Source: an uncultured Pelagibacteraceae bacterium (lineage in GTDB: Bacteria; Pseudomonadota; Alphaproteobacteria; Pelagibacterales; Pelagibacteraceae). From it: DNA of 64,000 nt. The stretch covers positions 62,001-126,000 of the forward strand of contig CACLHW010000001.1 of the NCBI GenBank assembly GCA_902606835.1, given 5' to 3'. Under the pieces are notes generated by a model that saw nothing but the letters and a program-made list of their open reading frames with translations, searched no databases and was not told the DNA's origin. Shown piece by piece: positions 38,025 through 47,793 of this stretch; position 1 is the stretch's first letter, and the number at the start of each line of letters is the position of its first letter. The position numbers were made by a program, and so were the translations under genes.

Positions 38025-38918
38025 ATGTCCAAAAAAAATAAATTAAATAAAAAAAAAACTAAGCCTACTCCGGTAAATTTTCAAAACACAATTTTAAACT
38101 TACAAAAATTTTGGGGAGATTACGGATGTGTTATATTGCAGCCATATGATATGGAAGTGGGAGCGGGAACTTTTCATCCAGCGACAACTTTGCGGTCGTT
38201 AGGCCCAAAATCTTGGAAGGCGGCTTATGTCCAGCCATCGAGAAGGCCTACCGATGGTAGATATGGAAAAAATCCAAATCGCTTGCAACATTACTATCAA
38301 TTTCAAGTTATTGTTAAACCCTCTCCAGACGATATTAAAAAAATTTTTTTAAGAAGCTTATCTAAAATAGGAATTAACCATAATGAACATGATATCAGAT
38401 TTGTCGAAGATGACTGGGAAAGCCCCACTCTTGGTGCAGCAGGACGCGGTTGGGAAGTATGGTGCGATGGTATGGAAATAACACAATTTACTTATTTTCA
38501 GCAAATGGCAGGAATAGAATGCAATCCTGTTTCAGTGGAACTAACTTACGGTTTAGAAAGAATATGTATGTTTACTCAAAAAAAAAGTAACGTATTTGAA
38601 TTAGATTGGAATGATGATGGAATTAAATATAAAGATGTTTTTCATCAGGCTGAAAAAGAATTTTCATCTTATAATTTTGAATTTGCAAATACTGAAAGCT
38701 TATTAAAAAATTTTGAAATAGCTGAAAATGAATGTAAATTCTTGTTAGAAAAAAAACTTTCACTACCTGCATACGATCAATGTTTAAAAGCTAGCCATAT
38801 TTTTAATCTTTTAGACGCTCGAGGAGTTATAGGTGTTGCGCAAAGAACAGAATATATTTCTAGAATAAGAGAATTAGCAAAAGGTTCTGGACAATGTTGG
38901 TTAGAAAGTCAAAAATAG
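38025..38918 (+). CDS. glyQ: Glycyl-tRNA synthetase alpha subunit
   Basis: The 297-residue protein has [34 protein letters not shown]-type N-terminal motifs (class II catalytic core), [24 protein letters not shown], and a C-terminal [19 protein letters not shown]. It forms the alpha2beta2 glycyl-tRNA synthetase with glyS, 3 nt downstream. The start directly follows the S49 peptidase stop, giving a compact plus-strand run to ppdK. Confidence 0.98.
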   Translation: MSKKNKLNKKKTKPTPVNFQNTILNLQKFWGDYGCVILQPYDMEVGAGTFHPATTLRSLGPKSWKAAYVQPSRRPTDGRYGKNPNRLQHYYQFQVIVKPSPDDIKKIFLRSLSKIGINHNEHDIRFVEDDWESPTLGAAGRGWEVWCDGMEITQFTYFQQMAGIECNPVSVELTYGLERICMFTQKKSNVFELDWNDDGIKYKDVFHQAEKEFSSYNFEFANTESLLKNFEIAENECKFLLEKKLSLPAYDQCLKASHIFNLLDARGVIGVAQRTEYISRIRELAKGSGQCWLESQK

Positions 38919-38921
38919 TAA

Positions 38922-40988
38922 ATGGCTGAACTCTTTATAGAATTATTAAGCGAAGAAATACCAGCAAAACTTCAAATTGAAGCTAGAAAAAAAATAAAAC
39001 AAGCGCTTGATGAAAAACTTCAAAAAAGTGAAATCTATTTTAAGTCAAGCTCATCTTATTCAACCCCTAAAAGACTTGTTTTTGTAATAGACGGTATTCC
39101 AGAGAAAATTGAGCAAAAGAAAAAAGTAATAAAAGGGCCAAAAATCGATGCCCCACAAGTTGCTCTTGAGGGATTCATGAAGTCAAATAATTTAAAAAAA
39201 ACAAATATATATAAAAAAAAAATTGAAAAAGGAGAATTTTATTTTGCTGATACTAAGCCAAAAATTTTAAATCTTTTAAAAGAATTTCAAAGTATTATTC
39301 CAGAAACCTTAAAAACTTATTCATGGAAAAAGTCAATGAAGTGGTCCAACTATAGTTTGAATTGGGGAAGACCGCTTAGATCAATAGTTGCCATATTCAA
39401 TAATAAAATAGTAAGTTTTGATTTTTTTCATCTTAAAAGTGGTAATCAAACTTTAATTGAAAGCCTAAATGAAGAAAAAATAAAAAAAGTAAGTGATTTT
39501 AAGTCTTATTTAAATATTCTTGAATCTGAAAATATAGTTTTAGACCAAGAAAAAAGAAAGAAGATAATTTTAAATAAAATGAACAATATTTGTAAATTGA
39601 AGAATTTGAAAAATAAATTTAGCGAAAACCTAGTAGAAGAAGTTGTTAATTTAGTGGAAAAACCCAATGTTATTCTTGGTAAATTTGACGAAATTTATTT
39701 AAAGATACCTAAAGAAATTTTAATTGTCACAATGCAGCAGCACCAAAAATATTTTCCACTTTTTGACGAAAATGACAAAATAACAAATTTGTTTTTATTA
39801 GTAGCTAACTTATCAGATAAAAAAGGTTATATAAAAATTGGAAATCAAAAAGTTGTAGAAGCCAGATTATCTGATGCCAAATTTTTTTGGGAAAAAAATA
39901 AAAATCAGAGCTTAGTTAAACAAGTTCGCAAATTAAAAGATTTGTCCTTCTTTAATGAATTGGGAACTTTTTATGATAGGACACAAAGATTAAGAAAACT
40001 TGCAAGCCTTATATCTGAACAACTAAACTTAAATAAAGAAAAAGTGGAAATAGCTTCCTCAATTTGTAAAGTTGATTTAGTTTCAGACTTGGTCGGAGAG
40101 TATCCCGAGTTACAAGGCGTAATGGGAAAATATTTTGCTGCAGAACAAGGTTTTGAACCTGATGTTTCGTTAGCAATCAGTGAACACTATTTGCCAAAAG
40201 GTATTGAAAGTGAAGTTCCAAAAAAACCTATAAGTATTGCTGTTTCTTTAATTGATAAAATAGACATGTTGGTAGGTTTTTTTGGAATTAATGAAAAACC
40301 GACAAGTTCTAAAGATCCTTTTGCATTGAGAAGAAATGCTATCGGATTGTTAAGAACAATAATAGAAAATAAGTTAGATGTTCATTTAAAAGATTTAATT
40401 AATTACTCAATTGTAATATATGGAGAACAAAATATTAAATTTAAAAATAATTCAATTACAAAGGAAATTTTAAATTTTTTAAGAGAAAGGTTCAAAAATC
40501 TTTTAAAAGATAAAAAAATTAGAAATGATATAATTGAAGCTGTAGACGTGTCACATACTGGCCATGATTTTTTATTATTGTATAAAAAGTGTTTAATAAT
40601 TAATAAAAATATTTCAAAGGATATAGTCAAAAATATAATAGGTACATATAAAAGAGCATCAAACATTATTGATCAAGAATTAAAGGATAAAAAACAAGAG
40701 GTGTCTGGACAACCTGAGTCATTTTTATTCAAAAAAGATGAGGAAAAAAATTTATATAACAAAATAAATGAAATACGCCAATACTTTACGAGTACTAAAA
40801 AAAATGAAAGTTATGATGAAACATTAAAAATATTAGCTGGGGCAAAGGTCACTACTGATAATTTTTTTGATAATGTAATTGTAAATGATGAAAATTTAGA
40901 TATAAAAAAAAATCGTTTAGAATTATTGCAATTATTTTGTAAGACCTATAATAATTTCATAGATTTTTCGAAAGTGGAAGGAGTTTAG
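38922..40988 (+). CDS. glyS: Glycyl-tRNA synthetase beta subunit
   Basis: The 688-residue protein begins AELFIELLSEEIPAKLQ, has WKKSMKWSNYSLNWGRPLRSIVA, MQQHQKYFPLFD, and the HD-type core DLVGEYPELQGVMGKYFA, DPFALRRNAIGLLR and a C-terminal tRNA-binding domain with FFDNVIVND. It is the tRNA-recognition partner of GlyQ. Its stop immediately precedes the TTG start of ppdK. Confidence 0.98.
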   Translation: MAELFIELLSEEIPAKLQIEARKKIKQALDEKLQKSEIYFKSSSSYSTPKRLVFVIDGIPEKIEQKKKVIKGPKIDAPQVALEGFMKSNNLKKTNIYKKKIEKGEFYFADTKPKILNLLKEFQSIIPETLKTYSWKKSMKWSNYSLNWGRPLRSIVAIFNNKIVSFDFFHLKSGNQTLIESLNEEKIKKVSDFKSYLNILESENIVLDQEKRKKIILNKMNNICKLKNLKNKFSENLVEEVVNLVEKPNVILGKFDEIYLKIPKEILIVTMQQHQKYFPLFDENDKITNLFLLVANLSDKKGYIKIGNQKVVEARLSDAKFFWEKNKNQSLVKQVRKLKDLSFFNELGTFYDRTQRLRKLASLISEQLNLNKEKVEIASSICKVDLVSDLVGEYPELQGVMGKYFAAEQGFEPDVSLAISEHYLPKGIESEVPKKPISIAVSLIDKIDMLVGFFGINEKPTSSKDPFALRRNAIGLLRTIIENKLDVHLKDLINYSIVIYGEQNIKFKNNSITKEILNFLRERFKNLLKDKKIRNDIIEAVDVSHTGHDFLLLYKKCLIINKNISKDIVKNIIGTYKRASNIIDQELKDKKQEVSGQPESFLFKKDEEKNLYNKINEIRQYFTSTKKNESYDETLKILAGAKVTTDNFFDNVIVNDENLDIKKNRLELLQLFCKTYNNFIDFSKVEGV

Positions 40989-43625
40989 TTGGAAAAGTTA
41001 ATTTTTAGATTTAATAACAAAGGCTCAAAAAGCAGCTTTATCTCCAAAGATATTCTTGGAGGAAAGGGGGCTAATTTAGCACAAATGGCTAAATTAAAAT
41101 TACCAGTGCCTCCTGGTTTTACTATATCTACGAAAGTATGCGAATATTTTTATGAAAATAATAAAAAAATACCAAAAAAAATTATTCAACAAGCTAAAAA
41201 AGAATTAGCTGTAATAGAGAAAATCACAAAGAAAAAATTTGGGGATTCATCTAACCCTTTGTTGGTTTCGGTTAGATCAGGTTCAAAAATTTCTATGCCT
41301 GGTATGATGGATACAATTTTAAACTTAGGCCTAAACGATAAAACAGTTCTTGCGCTTAAAAACAAAACTTCAAATGGAAGATTTGCAAAAGATAGTTACA
41401 GAAGACTTATTCAAATGTATGCAAATGTTGTACTTGGGATAGAGGCACATTTTTTTGAAGAACTCATTGAAAATTACAAATTAACAAAAGGTGTTATACA
41501 AGATACTGAATTAGAAGAAGATGATTGGGATGGTTTGATAAAAAACTTTAAAGAAATTATAAAAGAAAAAACTAAAAAAGATTTTCCCCAAGATATAAAT
41601 GAACAATTTTTGGGAGCAATTAGCGCTGTTTTTTTATCCTGGAATAGCAAAAGAGCAAAAACTTACAGAAAAATAAATTACATACCAGATCATTGGGGAA
41701 CAGCAGTTAATGTTCAAACAATGGTATTTGGAAATATGGGAGAAAATTGTGCGACTGGAGTAGCTTTTACAAGAAATCCTTCCACAGGAAAAAAAGAACT
41801 ATTTGGAGAGTATTTAATAAATGCACAAGGGGAAGATGTGGTTGCAGGAACCAGAACCCCAAAAAATTTAATTTCTATGAAAAAAAGTATGCCTAAAATT
41901 TTTAAGGAATTAAAAAAAATTTTTCATTTATTAGAAAATTATTACAGAGATATGCAAGACATTGAATTTACTGTAGAAAATAATAAATTATGGATGTTAC
42001 AAACCAGATCTGGAAAAAGAACAGCTAAAGCGGCAATTAAAATTGCAGTTGACATGGTTCAAGAAAAGTTAATTTCAACAAAGGAAGCCGTTTTAAGAAT
42101 AGATCCTAATACTTTAGATACTTTGCTACATCCTACTTTAGATGAAAAAACAGAAAAAAAAATAATTGCCAGTGGTCTTCCTGCTTCGCCAGGGGCAGCA
42201 AGTGGTAAAGTTACTTTTTCAGCTGAAGAAGCGGAGAGATTAAAAGAACAAATGCAAGATATAATTTTAGTTAGAATTGAAACTTCCCCTGAAGATATAA
42301 ATGGTATGCATGCAGCAAAAGGAATTCTTACGGCAAGAGGTGGGATGACAAGTCATGCTGCGGTTGTAGCAAGAGGAATGGGAAAACCATGTGTTTCAGG
42401 ATCAAGTGAAATTAAAATTGATTATGAAAATAAATTTTTTATATCTGGCAATTATAAAATAAAAGAGGGCGATATGATTACCATAGATGGCGGTAGCGGC
42501 AAGGTAATGCTTGGAAAAGTTCCTACTGTAAAGGTTGATATATCAGGAGATTTTTCAAAACTAATGAAATGGGTGGATAAATTTAGAAAGCTTAAAGTGA
42601 GAACTAATTCTGAAACACCAATTGATACAAAAACAGCAAGAGATTTTGGCGCCGAAGGAATTGGCTTATGCAGAACTGAACATATGTTTTTTGATGAAAA
42701 AAGAATTATTTCTGTAAGAGAAATGATATTATCTAAAACCTTAAGTGATCGGAAAAAGGCTCTTTCAAAACTTCTTCCCTATCAAAAAGGTGATTTTTTA
42801 GAAATATTTAAAATTATGAATGGTTTGCCAGTAACGGTAAGACTTTTAGACCCTCCTCTTCATGAATTTTTGCCAAAAACAGATAAAGACATTGATGATA
42901 TTGCTAAAGCTTTAAATATTTCTCACAACGATATTAAGGCAAGAATTATTGAACTACATGAACAAAATCCTATGTTGGGCCATAGAGGATGTAGGTTAGG
43001 AATTTCTTTTCCCGAAATTTATGAAATGCAGTGCCAAGCAATTTTTGAAGCATTAGCTCAATGTAAAAAACAAAAAATAAAATTAGTTATACCTGAAATT
43101 ATGATCCCACTAGTTTCCACGGCTGCAGAGATACAAATACTTAGAAATTTAGTTGATAATATAGCTAAAAAAATTCAAAAAGAACATTCTATAAAAATAA
43201 AATATTATGTTGGTACCATGATAGAGTTACCGCGTGCAGCAATAAGAGCAAAAGATATTGCAAAATATGCAGATTTTTTTAGTTTTGGAACTAATGATTT
43301 AACCCAAACCACTTTTGGAATTAGCAGAGATGACTCAGGAAAATTTCTTAACGATTATGTTGACAATAAGATTTTTAATAAGGATCCATTTGTAAGCATA
43401 GACGAAAGAGGAGTAGGAGAACTGATTAAAATTGCAACTGAAAGAGGGAGGGATCAAAAAAAATCTCTCAAATTAGGCATTTGCGGAGAACATGGAGGAG
43501 ATCCTGCAAGCATTGAGTTTTGTGAAAAATCTAAACTAAATTATGTATCTTGTTCACCATATAGAGTACCAATAGCTAGATTGGCTGCGGCACAAGCTTA
43601 TTTAAAGAAAAAGATAAAAATTTAA
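40989..43625 (+). CDS. ppdK: Pyruvate, phosphate dikinase
   Basis: PPDK interconverts pyruvate, ATP and Pi with PEP, AMP and PPi. The 878-residue protein has an N-terminal ATP-grasp domain (DILGGKGANLAQMAKLKLPVP, VRSGSKISMPGMMDTILNLG), a central phospho-His domain GGMTSHAAVVARGMGKPCVSG with the catalytic His, and a C-terminal PEP domain with ELPRAAIRA, SFGTNDLTQTTFG and KLGICGEHGGDP carrying the catalytic Cys. The start is TTG directly after the glyS TAG. It can supply PEP for gluconeogenesis or replace pyruvate kinase. Confidence 0.97.
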   Translation: MEKLIFRFNNKGSKSSFISKDILGGKGANLAQMAKLKLPVPPGFTISTKVCEYFYENNKKIPKKIIQQAKKELAVIEKITKKKFGDSSNPLLVSVRSGSKISMPGMMDTILNLGLNDKTVLALKNKTSNGRFAKDSYRRLIQMYANVVLGIEAHFFEELIENYKLTKGVIQDTELEEDDWDGLIKNFKEIIKEKTKKDFPQDINEQFLGAISAVFLSWNSKRAKTYRKINYIPDHWGTAVNVQTMVFGNMGENCATGVAFTRNPSTGKKELFGEYLINAQGEDVVAGTRTPKNLISMKKSMPKIFKELKKIFHLLENYYRDMQDIEFTVENNKLWMLQTRSGKRTAKAAIKIAVDMVQEKLISTKEAVLRIDPNTLDTLLHPTLDEKTEKKIIASGLPASPGAASGKVTFSAEEAERLKEQMQDIILVRIETSPEDINGMHAAKGILTARGGMTSHAAVVARGMGKPCVSGSSEIKIDYENKFFISGNYKIKEGDMITIDGGSGKVMLGKVPTVKVDISGDFSKLMKWVDKFRKLKVRTNSETPIDTKTARDFGAEGIGLCRTEHMFFDEKRIISVREMILSKTLSDRKKALSKLLPYQKGDFLEIFKIMNGLPVTVRLLDPPLHEFLPKTDKDIDDIAKALNISHNDIKARIIELHEQNPMLGHRGCRLGISFPEIYEMQCQAIFEALAQCKKQKIKLVIPEIMIPLVSTAAEIQILRNLVDNIAKKIQKEHSIKIKYYVGTMIELPRAAIRAKDIAKYADFFSFGTNDLTQTTFGISRDDSGKFLNDYVDNKIFNKDPFVSIDERGVGELIKIATERGRDQKKSLKLGICGEHGGDPASIEFCEKSKLNYVSCSPYRVPIARLAAAQAYLKKKIKI

Positions 43626-43637
43626 TTCAATAATTTT

Positions 43638-44273
43638 TTACTGAACAGTTTTGTTTTCTTGAAAATCCAAAAGGTTAAAATTTATAATTTCATTTAAAGC
43701 TTTAATTTTATCTTGAATTTTTACTGTTTCTATTAATTTTTGTTTTTCTTCAACAGAAAAAGGACTAATCATGGCCACAGTGCTTACCAAAAGATCTGTG
43801 TTCAGCTTTTCAAGTTCACCAAAGTCAATCGGATAACCAATTTTTCGAAAATAAGTTTTAATATTGTTTAATAGATATTTATCACTGTAATTTATTTTTT
43901 GATCTTTCTTATCTTCCAAGTCAGTTAAAAATTCAGAGTAATCAACCTCGAAATTTCGATACATTTTTTTTTCCTCAATTTCTTTTTTAATTCTAAATCT
44001 AATAATGCCCGAAAGGCTTATTATAAATCTTTTATCTGCTGTTTCGTTAAAACTAGTAATTCTACCTAAACATCCTATGCCATAAACCTCTGGTAGACTA
44101 GCATTCTTACTTTTTGGCTGCACCATTCCAAACATTCTATCTTCTTTCATGCAGTCATTTACTAATTGAATATACCGATCTTCAAATATATTTAATGGCA
44201 GTGTTGTTTGAGGAAAAAATATTGCACTTGAAAGAGGAAAAATTGCAATTTTATTTGGGAAGTTTATTTTCAT
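43638..44273 (-). CDS. LON N-terminal (substrate-binding) domain protein
   Basis: The 211-residue protein consists only of the LON N-terminal domain found in Lon protease: IAIFPLSSAIFFPQTTLPLNIFEDRYIQLV and GIGCLGRITSFNETADKRFIISLSG-type segments. No AAA or protease domain follows. Alphaproteobacteria have such stand-alone proteins (YcaM/LonN type), often as peptidase S16 in annotation. It follows nadC by 10 nt. Its function is not established. Confidence 0.88.
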   Translation of the reverse strand: MKINFPNKIAIFPLSSAIFFPQTTLPLNIFEDRYIQLVNDCMKEDRMFGMVQPKSKNASLPEVYGIGCLGRITSFNETADKRFIISLSGIIRFRIKKEIEEKKMYRNFEVDYSEFLTDLEDKKDQKINYSDKYLLNNIKTYFRKIGYPIDFGELEKLNTDLLVSTVAMISPFSVEEKQKLIETVKIQDKIKALNEIINFNLLDFQENKTVQ

Positions 44274-44283
44274 TATTTTATTT

Positions 44284-45096
44284 TTATATTTCTAATTTAA
44301 AATTTGCAGAAGGGGCACTATGTGTTATTTGTCCCACCGATATTCTATCGATACCTGTTAAAGATATTTTTTTTATATTTTTAAGCGTAACGCCTCCAGA
44401 AGCTTCTGTTTCATAAAGTTTATTTATTAATTTAATTCCCTTTTTTATATTATTTGGAGTCATATTATCAAATAAAATTCTATCAAATTTTAGACCTATG
44501 ATTTTTTTAAGTTGGCTAATATTATCTATTTCTACAGTTATTTTTTTCCCTTTTTTATTTTTTATGGCTTTTTTTACCAAATTTGAAATACTACCTTCAA
44601 CTGCAATATGATTATCTTTTATTAATATTTCATCACTAAGATTAAACCGGTGATTTAATCCGCCTCCCAGTCTAACACCATATTTTTGAATTATTCTTAA
44701 ATTGGGAGCAGTTTTTCTAGTGCAGCAAATTTTACATGATTTTATTTTTACTTTATCAACAAATTTTTTTGTTAAAGTGGCAACTCCTGAAATTAAACTT
44801 AAAAAATTAAGGGCAACTCTTTCGCTTTTTAAAATTCCATAAGCATTTCCTTTAATTATAGCTACAGTTTTTCCTTTTTTTATTTTTTTTCCATCTTTTG
44901 TTTTTGTTTTAAAAATAATTTTTTTATCAGAATACTTAAATGCCTCTTTAGCATAATTTAATCCACCAATTATACAATCTTGGTTTGAAATAATTTTTGC
45001 TAATATTTTTTTATTATCGATAAGTTTAGAGGTTATATCGCCAAAAGGTCTAAGATCCTCCGACATAGCTTGTTTTACTAATTTTTTGCTTATCAC
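44284..45096 (-). CDS. nadC: Nicotinate-nucleotide diphosphorylase (quinolinate phosphoribosyltransferase)
   Basis: NadC converts quinolinate and PRPP to nicotinate mononucleotide. The 270-residue protein has AMSEDLRPFGDITSKLI, RVALNFLSLISGVATLTKKFV, CCTRKTAPNLRIIQKYGVRLGGGLNHRFNL-type core motifs, LIKDNHIAVEG, and SGGVTLKNI near the C terminus. It lies 6 nt downstream of nadA. nadB is not adjacent. Confidence 0.97.
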   Translation of the reverse strand: MISKKLVKQAMSEDLRPFGDITSKLIDNKKILAKIISNQDCIIGGLNYAKEAFKYSDKKIIFKTKTKDGKKIKKGKTVAIIKGNAYGILKSERVALNFLSLISGVATLTKKFVDKVKIKSCKICCTRKTAPNLRIIQKYGVRLGGGLNHRFNLSDEILIKDNHIAVEGSISNLVKKAIKNKKGKKITVEIDNISQLKKIIGLKFDRILFDNMTPNNIKKGIKLINKLYETEASGGVTLKNIKKISLTGIDRISVGQITHSAPSANFKLEI

Positions 45097-45102
45097 TTTA
45101 AT

Positions 45103-46098
45103 TTAATGGTTACGACCTATAGCAACCATTCGTTCAACAGCTTTTTGAGCTTTTTTAATAATTAATTCAGGTATTAGAATTTCATTAGTTTCTTTATCGA
45201 GACATTCTAATATTTTTGGCAAACTTATAGTTTTCATGTAAGGGCATAAATTACAGGGCTTAATAAATTGAACATTTGGGTTTTCTACTTGAACATTATC
45301 GCTCATAGAACATTCGGTAACTAACATAACTTTTTTTGGTTGATTGTTTTTAACATAATTGCTCATACCGGAAGTAGAACCAGTAAAATCAGATGCCGCA
45401 ATTACTTCTGGAGGACATTCTGGATGAGTAAGAACTTTAATATTTGGATTCTGTTTTTTAATGTCTTTAATTTCCTGAGCGCTAAATTTTTCATGCACAA
45501 TACAAGTTCCTACCCAAGATATAATTTTAACTTTAGTTTTTGATTGTACATATTTTGCCATATATTGGTCAGGCAAAAATATAACTTTATCTGATCCTAA
45601 AGATTCTACTACTTTAATTGCATTAGCAGAAGTACAACAGATATCTGACTCAGACTTTACTTCGGCTGAGGTGTTTACATAAGTTACAACAGGAACCCCA
45701 GGATATTTTTCTTTAAGCATTCTCACATCTTTACCAGTAATTGATGAGGCCAATGAGCATCCGGCGCCCATATCAGGCAATAAAACTTTTTTATTTGGAT
45801 TCATTAATTTTGCGGTTTCGGCCATAAAATGAACTCCACATAAAATAATTATATCAGCATTAGTTTTTTCAGCTTCAACTGCTAGAGCTAATGAGTCTGC
45901 CGCAATATCGGCTATGCCATGAAAAATTTCTGGTGTTTGATAATTGTGTGCCAGAATTACTGCATTTTTTTCTTTTTTTAATTGGTTAATTTTATGTATT
46001 AAAGGAGCATGAAAAGCCCATTCGATTTCAGGAACAACTTTAGAAATTTTTTGATAAATTGGGTCAGTTTCTTTTTTTATCTGTTCACTTATTTCCAT
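45103..46098 (-). CDS. nadA: Quinolinate synthase A
   Basis: NadA condenses iminoaspartate with dihydroxyacetone phosphate to quinolinate using a [4Fe-4S] cluster. The 331-residue protein shows [28 protein letters not shown]-type N-terminal motifs, [49 protein letters not shown] and CNLCPYMK, which supply the cluster cysteines. It heads a three-gene minus-strand run with nadC and the LON-domain gene. The dehydrogenase making iminoaspartate must be elsewhere. Confidence 0.98.
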   Translation of the reverse strand: MEISEQIKKETDPIYQKISKVVPEIEWAFHAPLIHKINQLKKEKNAVILAHNYQTPEIFHGIADIAADSLALAVEAEKTNADIIILCGVHFMAETAKLMNPNKKVLLPDMGAGCSLASSITGKDVRMLKEKYPGVPVVTYVNTSAEVKSESDICCTSANAIKVVESLGSDKVIFLPDQYMAKYVQSKTKVKIISWVGTCIVHEKFSAQEIKDIKKQNPNIKVLTHPECPPEVIAASDFTGSTSGMSNYVKNNQPKKVMLVTECSMSDNVQVENPNVQFIKPCNLCPYMKTISLPKILECLDKETNEILIPELIIKKAQKAVERMVAIGRNH

Positions 46099-46115
46099 AA
46101 ATAAAATCTACCAAC

Positions 46116-46144
46116 TTGAAGATAATTTGTCATTCATTTATTCT
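46116..46144 (+). promoter_or_regulatory. Likely sigma70 promoter of tRNA-Leu(GAG)
   Basis: TTGAAG (46116-46121) and TATTCT (46139-46144) are 17 bp apart. The -10 ends 9 nt before the tRNA 5' end at 46154, so transcription would begin within a few bases of the tRNA. The spacing and location are better than expected by chance. Confidence 0.5.
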
Positions 46145-46153
46145 GACGCACAG

Positions 46154-46239
46154 GCGGTTATGCTGGAATTGGTAGACAGGCTTGGTTGAGGGCCAAGTGG
46201 GGTTTCCCGGTGAGAGTTCGAGTCTCTCTAACCGCACCA
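46154..46239 (+). tRNA. tRNA-Leu (GAG)
   Basis: An 86-nt class II tRNA with acceptor GCGGTTA/TAACCGC, an anticodon arm CTTGG-TTGAGGG-CCAAG with anticodon GAG, a long variable arm, T-loop TTCGAGT in a GAGAG/CTCTC stem, and an encoded CCA. It decodes CTC and CTT leucine codons. An amino acid exporter gene begins 8 nt after the CCA. Confidence 0.96.
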
Positions 46240-46246
46240 GATTAAA

Positions 46247-46864
46247 ATGACATATTTTATATTAGGTTTTATAACAGGATTAAGTTTAATTTTGGCAATA
46301 GGAGCTCAAAATATATTTGTAATAGAACAAGGTCTTAAAAAAGAATTTGTTTTTATAGTTTGCCTAATTTGTGCTTTGTCTGATTTTTTACTTATTTTTC
46401 TTGGAATTTTTATATTTAATTACTTCCAAAACTTTTTTACTCCATTAGTTGAGTTGATATTAAATATATTACTTTTAATTTTTTTATTAAACTTCATCCG
46501 GGTTAAAATTTATAAAGAAATATATAAGTTAAATTTAAATTTTCAAAAGGATAAACATTCGTTACCAGAAGTTATTTCTAAAACATTAGGATTTACATAC
46601 CTTAACCCACATGTTTATTCTGATACTGTATTTTTTTTAGGAAATTTTTCTAAAGATTTTATACTTAATCAAAAAATTCTTTTTGGCATAGGAGCTTCAA
46701 TATCTTCTTTTATATTTTTTTTTATAATTGGATATATGTCAAAGCGTTTATCTAGTTATCTTAAAACTAAAAAAATTTGGAAAGCAATAAATATATTAAT
46801 AGTAATATTTATGTCTTCTTTAGCTATTTATGTTTTAATTAATATATTAAGCTTTTTTAATTAG
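46247..46864 (+). CDS. LysE/ArgO-family amino acid exporter
   Basis: The 205-residue protein has about six membrane helices. The N terminus GFITGLSLILAIGAQNIFVIEQG matches the LysE/ArgO signature (AIGAQN-FVL) and the middle has TYLNPHVYSDTVFFLG, where the family has NPHVYLDT. LysE and ArgO export lysine and arginine; the substrate here is not known. It starts only 8 nt after tRNA-Leu and its stop overlaps the convergent ygfZ stop by 4 nt. Confidence 0.92.
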   Translation: MTYFILGFITGLSLILAIGAQNIFVIEQGLKKEFVFIVCLICALSDFLLIFLGIFIFNYFQNFFTPLVELILNILLLIFLLNFIRVKIYKEIYKLNLNFQKDKHSLPEVISKTLGFTYLNPHVYSDTVFFLGNFSKDFILNQKILFGIGASISSFIFFFIIGYMSKRLSSYLKTKKIWKAINILIVIFMSSLAIYVLINILSFFN

Positions 46865-47751
46865 ATCCAATCCGGAATTAATATTTTTACTTTTGAATTG
46901 CCGCAAGAAAGTTCAATGTTACAAAATTCTTTTATTTCTGGACTAACAACTTTTACTAATGCAAAAGAATAGGGTTTATTAATTATAATTTTTCCAACCT
47001 CATTTTCCTTATACTTGATAATATCATTTTCTAGCATTTCCCCAGAAATTTTTTGTACAGGCAAAATTCTTTTTCTTAATTTATTTCTTAACTTAATTCT
47101 AGATGTATTTTCTTGTCCTACATAACAACCTTTTTTAAAATCAATGCCGTTTAATTCATCCAGGTTATTTTCAATACCAAAAATTTTATCTTTTAGTTTA
47201 TCAAGATTAATTTGTGGAATACCCAGTTCAAAACTTTTTGTATAGTATTTTTTTTTATCTACAATATTTAGTTTTAATTTTTTAATTGATAAATTAACAT
47301 TTTTTAAACTAGATATAATTTTAGCTCCTAGTTTTACATTTCTTGGATCAATGTAAACCATATCATTTTGATAGTTAGCAGTATTACCTTTAGACAAATT
47401 TGTATTATCTATTTCTTTGAATTTTTCTATGGAAATAACAGCAGCTACATATTTGTTTGTCACGTCAACAAAATCAACTTTTGATCTTAATTTATAAAAA
47501 TTTAGAAGTTTTATAATTTCAGGCGTTGATTTTTTTTCACATTCAATAAGATAGCCGTTTTTTAATTTTAAAATAAAAAATTCAAATAAATATTTACCTT
47601 GAGGTGTCAAAATCGAGGAAAATATTGTTAATTTATTAGTTACTTTTTGTAAGTCATTCGTAACTATATTTTGTAAAAAATCTTTTGCCTCGGGCCCATT
47701 TACTTGAATAAATCCTTTATCTTCTAGAATTATAACTTCACTTTGTTCCAT
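46861..47751 (-). CDS. ygfZ: YgfZ/GcvT-like folate-binding protein
   Basis: The 296-residue protein is related to glycine cleavage T protein and carries the YgfZ signature KGCYVGQENTSRIK with the conserved Cys. Other segments: GPEAKDFLQNIVTNDLQKV and LTPQGKYLFEFFI. YgfZ/IBA57 proteins assist maturation of some [4Fe-4S] enzymes in a folate-dependent way, and NadA in this window is such an enzyme. It is divergent from pyrC. Confidence 0.94.
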   Translation of the reverse strand: MEQSEVIILEDKGFIQVNGPEAKDFLQNIVTNDLQKVTNKLTIFSSILTPQGKYLFEFFILKLKNGYLIECEKKSTPEIIKLLNFYKLRSKVDFVDVTNKYVAAVISIEKFKEIDNTNLSKGNTANYQNDMVYIDPRNVKLGAKIISSLKNVNLSIKKLKLNIVDKKKYYTKSFELGIPQINLDKLKDKIFGIENNLDELNGIDFKKGCYVGQENTSRIKLRNKLRKRILPVQKISGEMLENDIIKYKENEVGKIIINKPYSFALVKVVSPEIKEFCNIELSCGNSKVKILIPDWI

Positions 47752-47793
47752 ATTTGCAAATCTTATATCTATAATATATTAAATACTTTAATA

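Noticed and set aside
47743-47793. Longer pyrC start 17 codons upstream
   Set aside because: It runs into the divergent ygfZ start and adds residues absent from dihydroorotases; the ATG at 47794 begins with family-like sequence.
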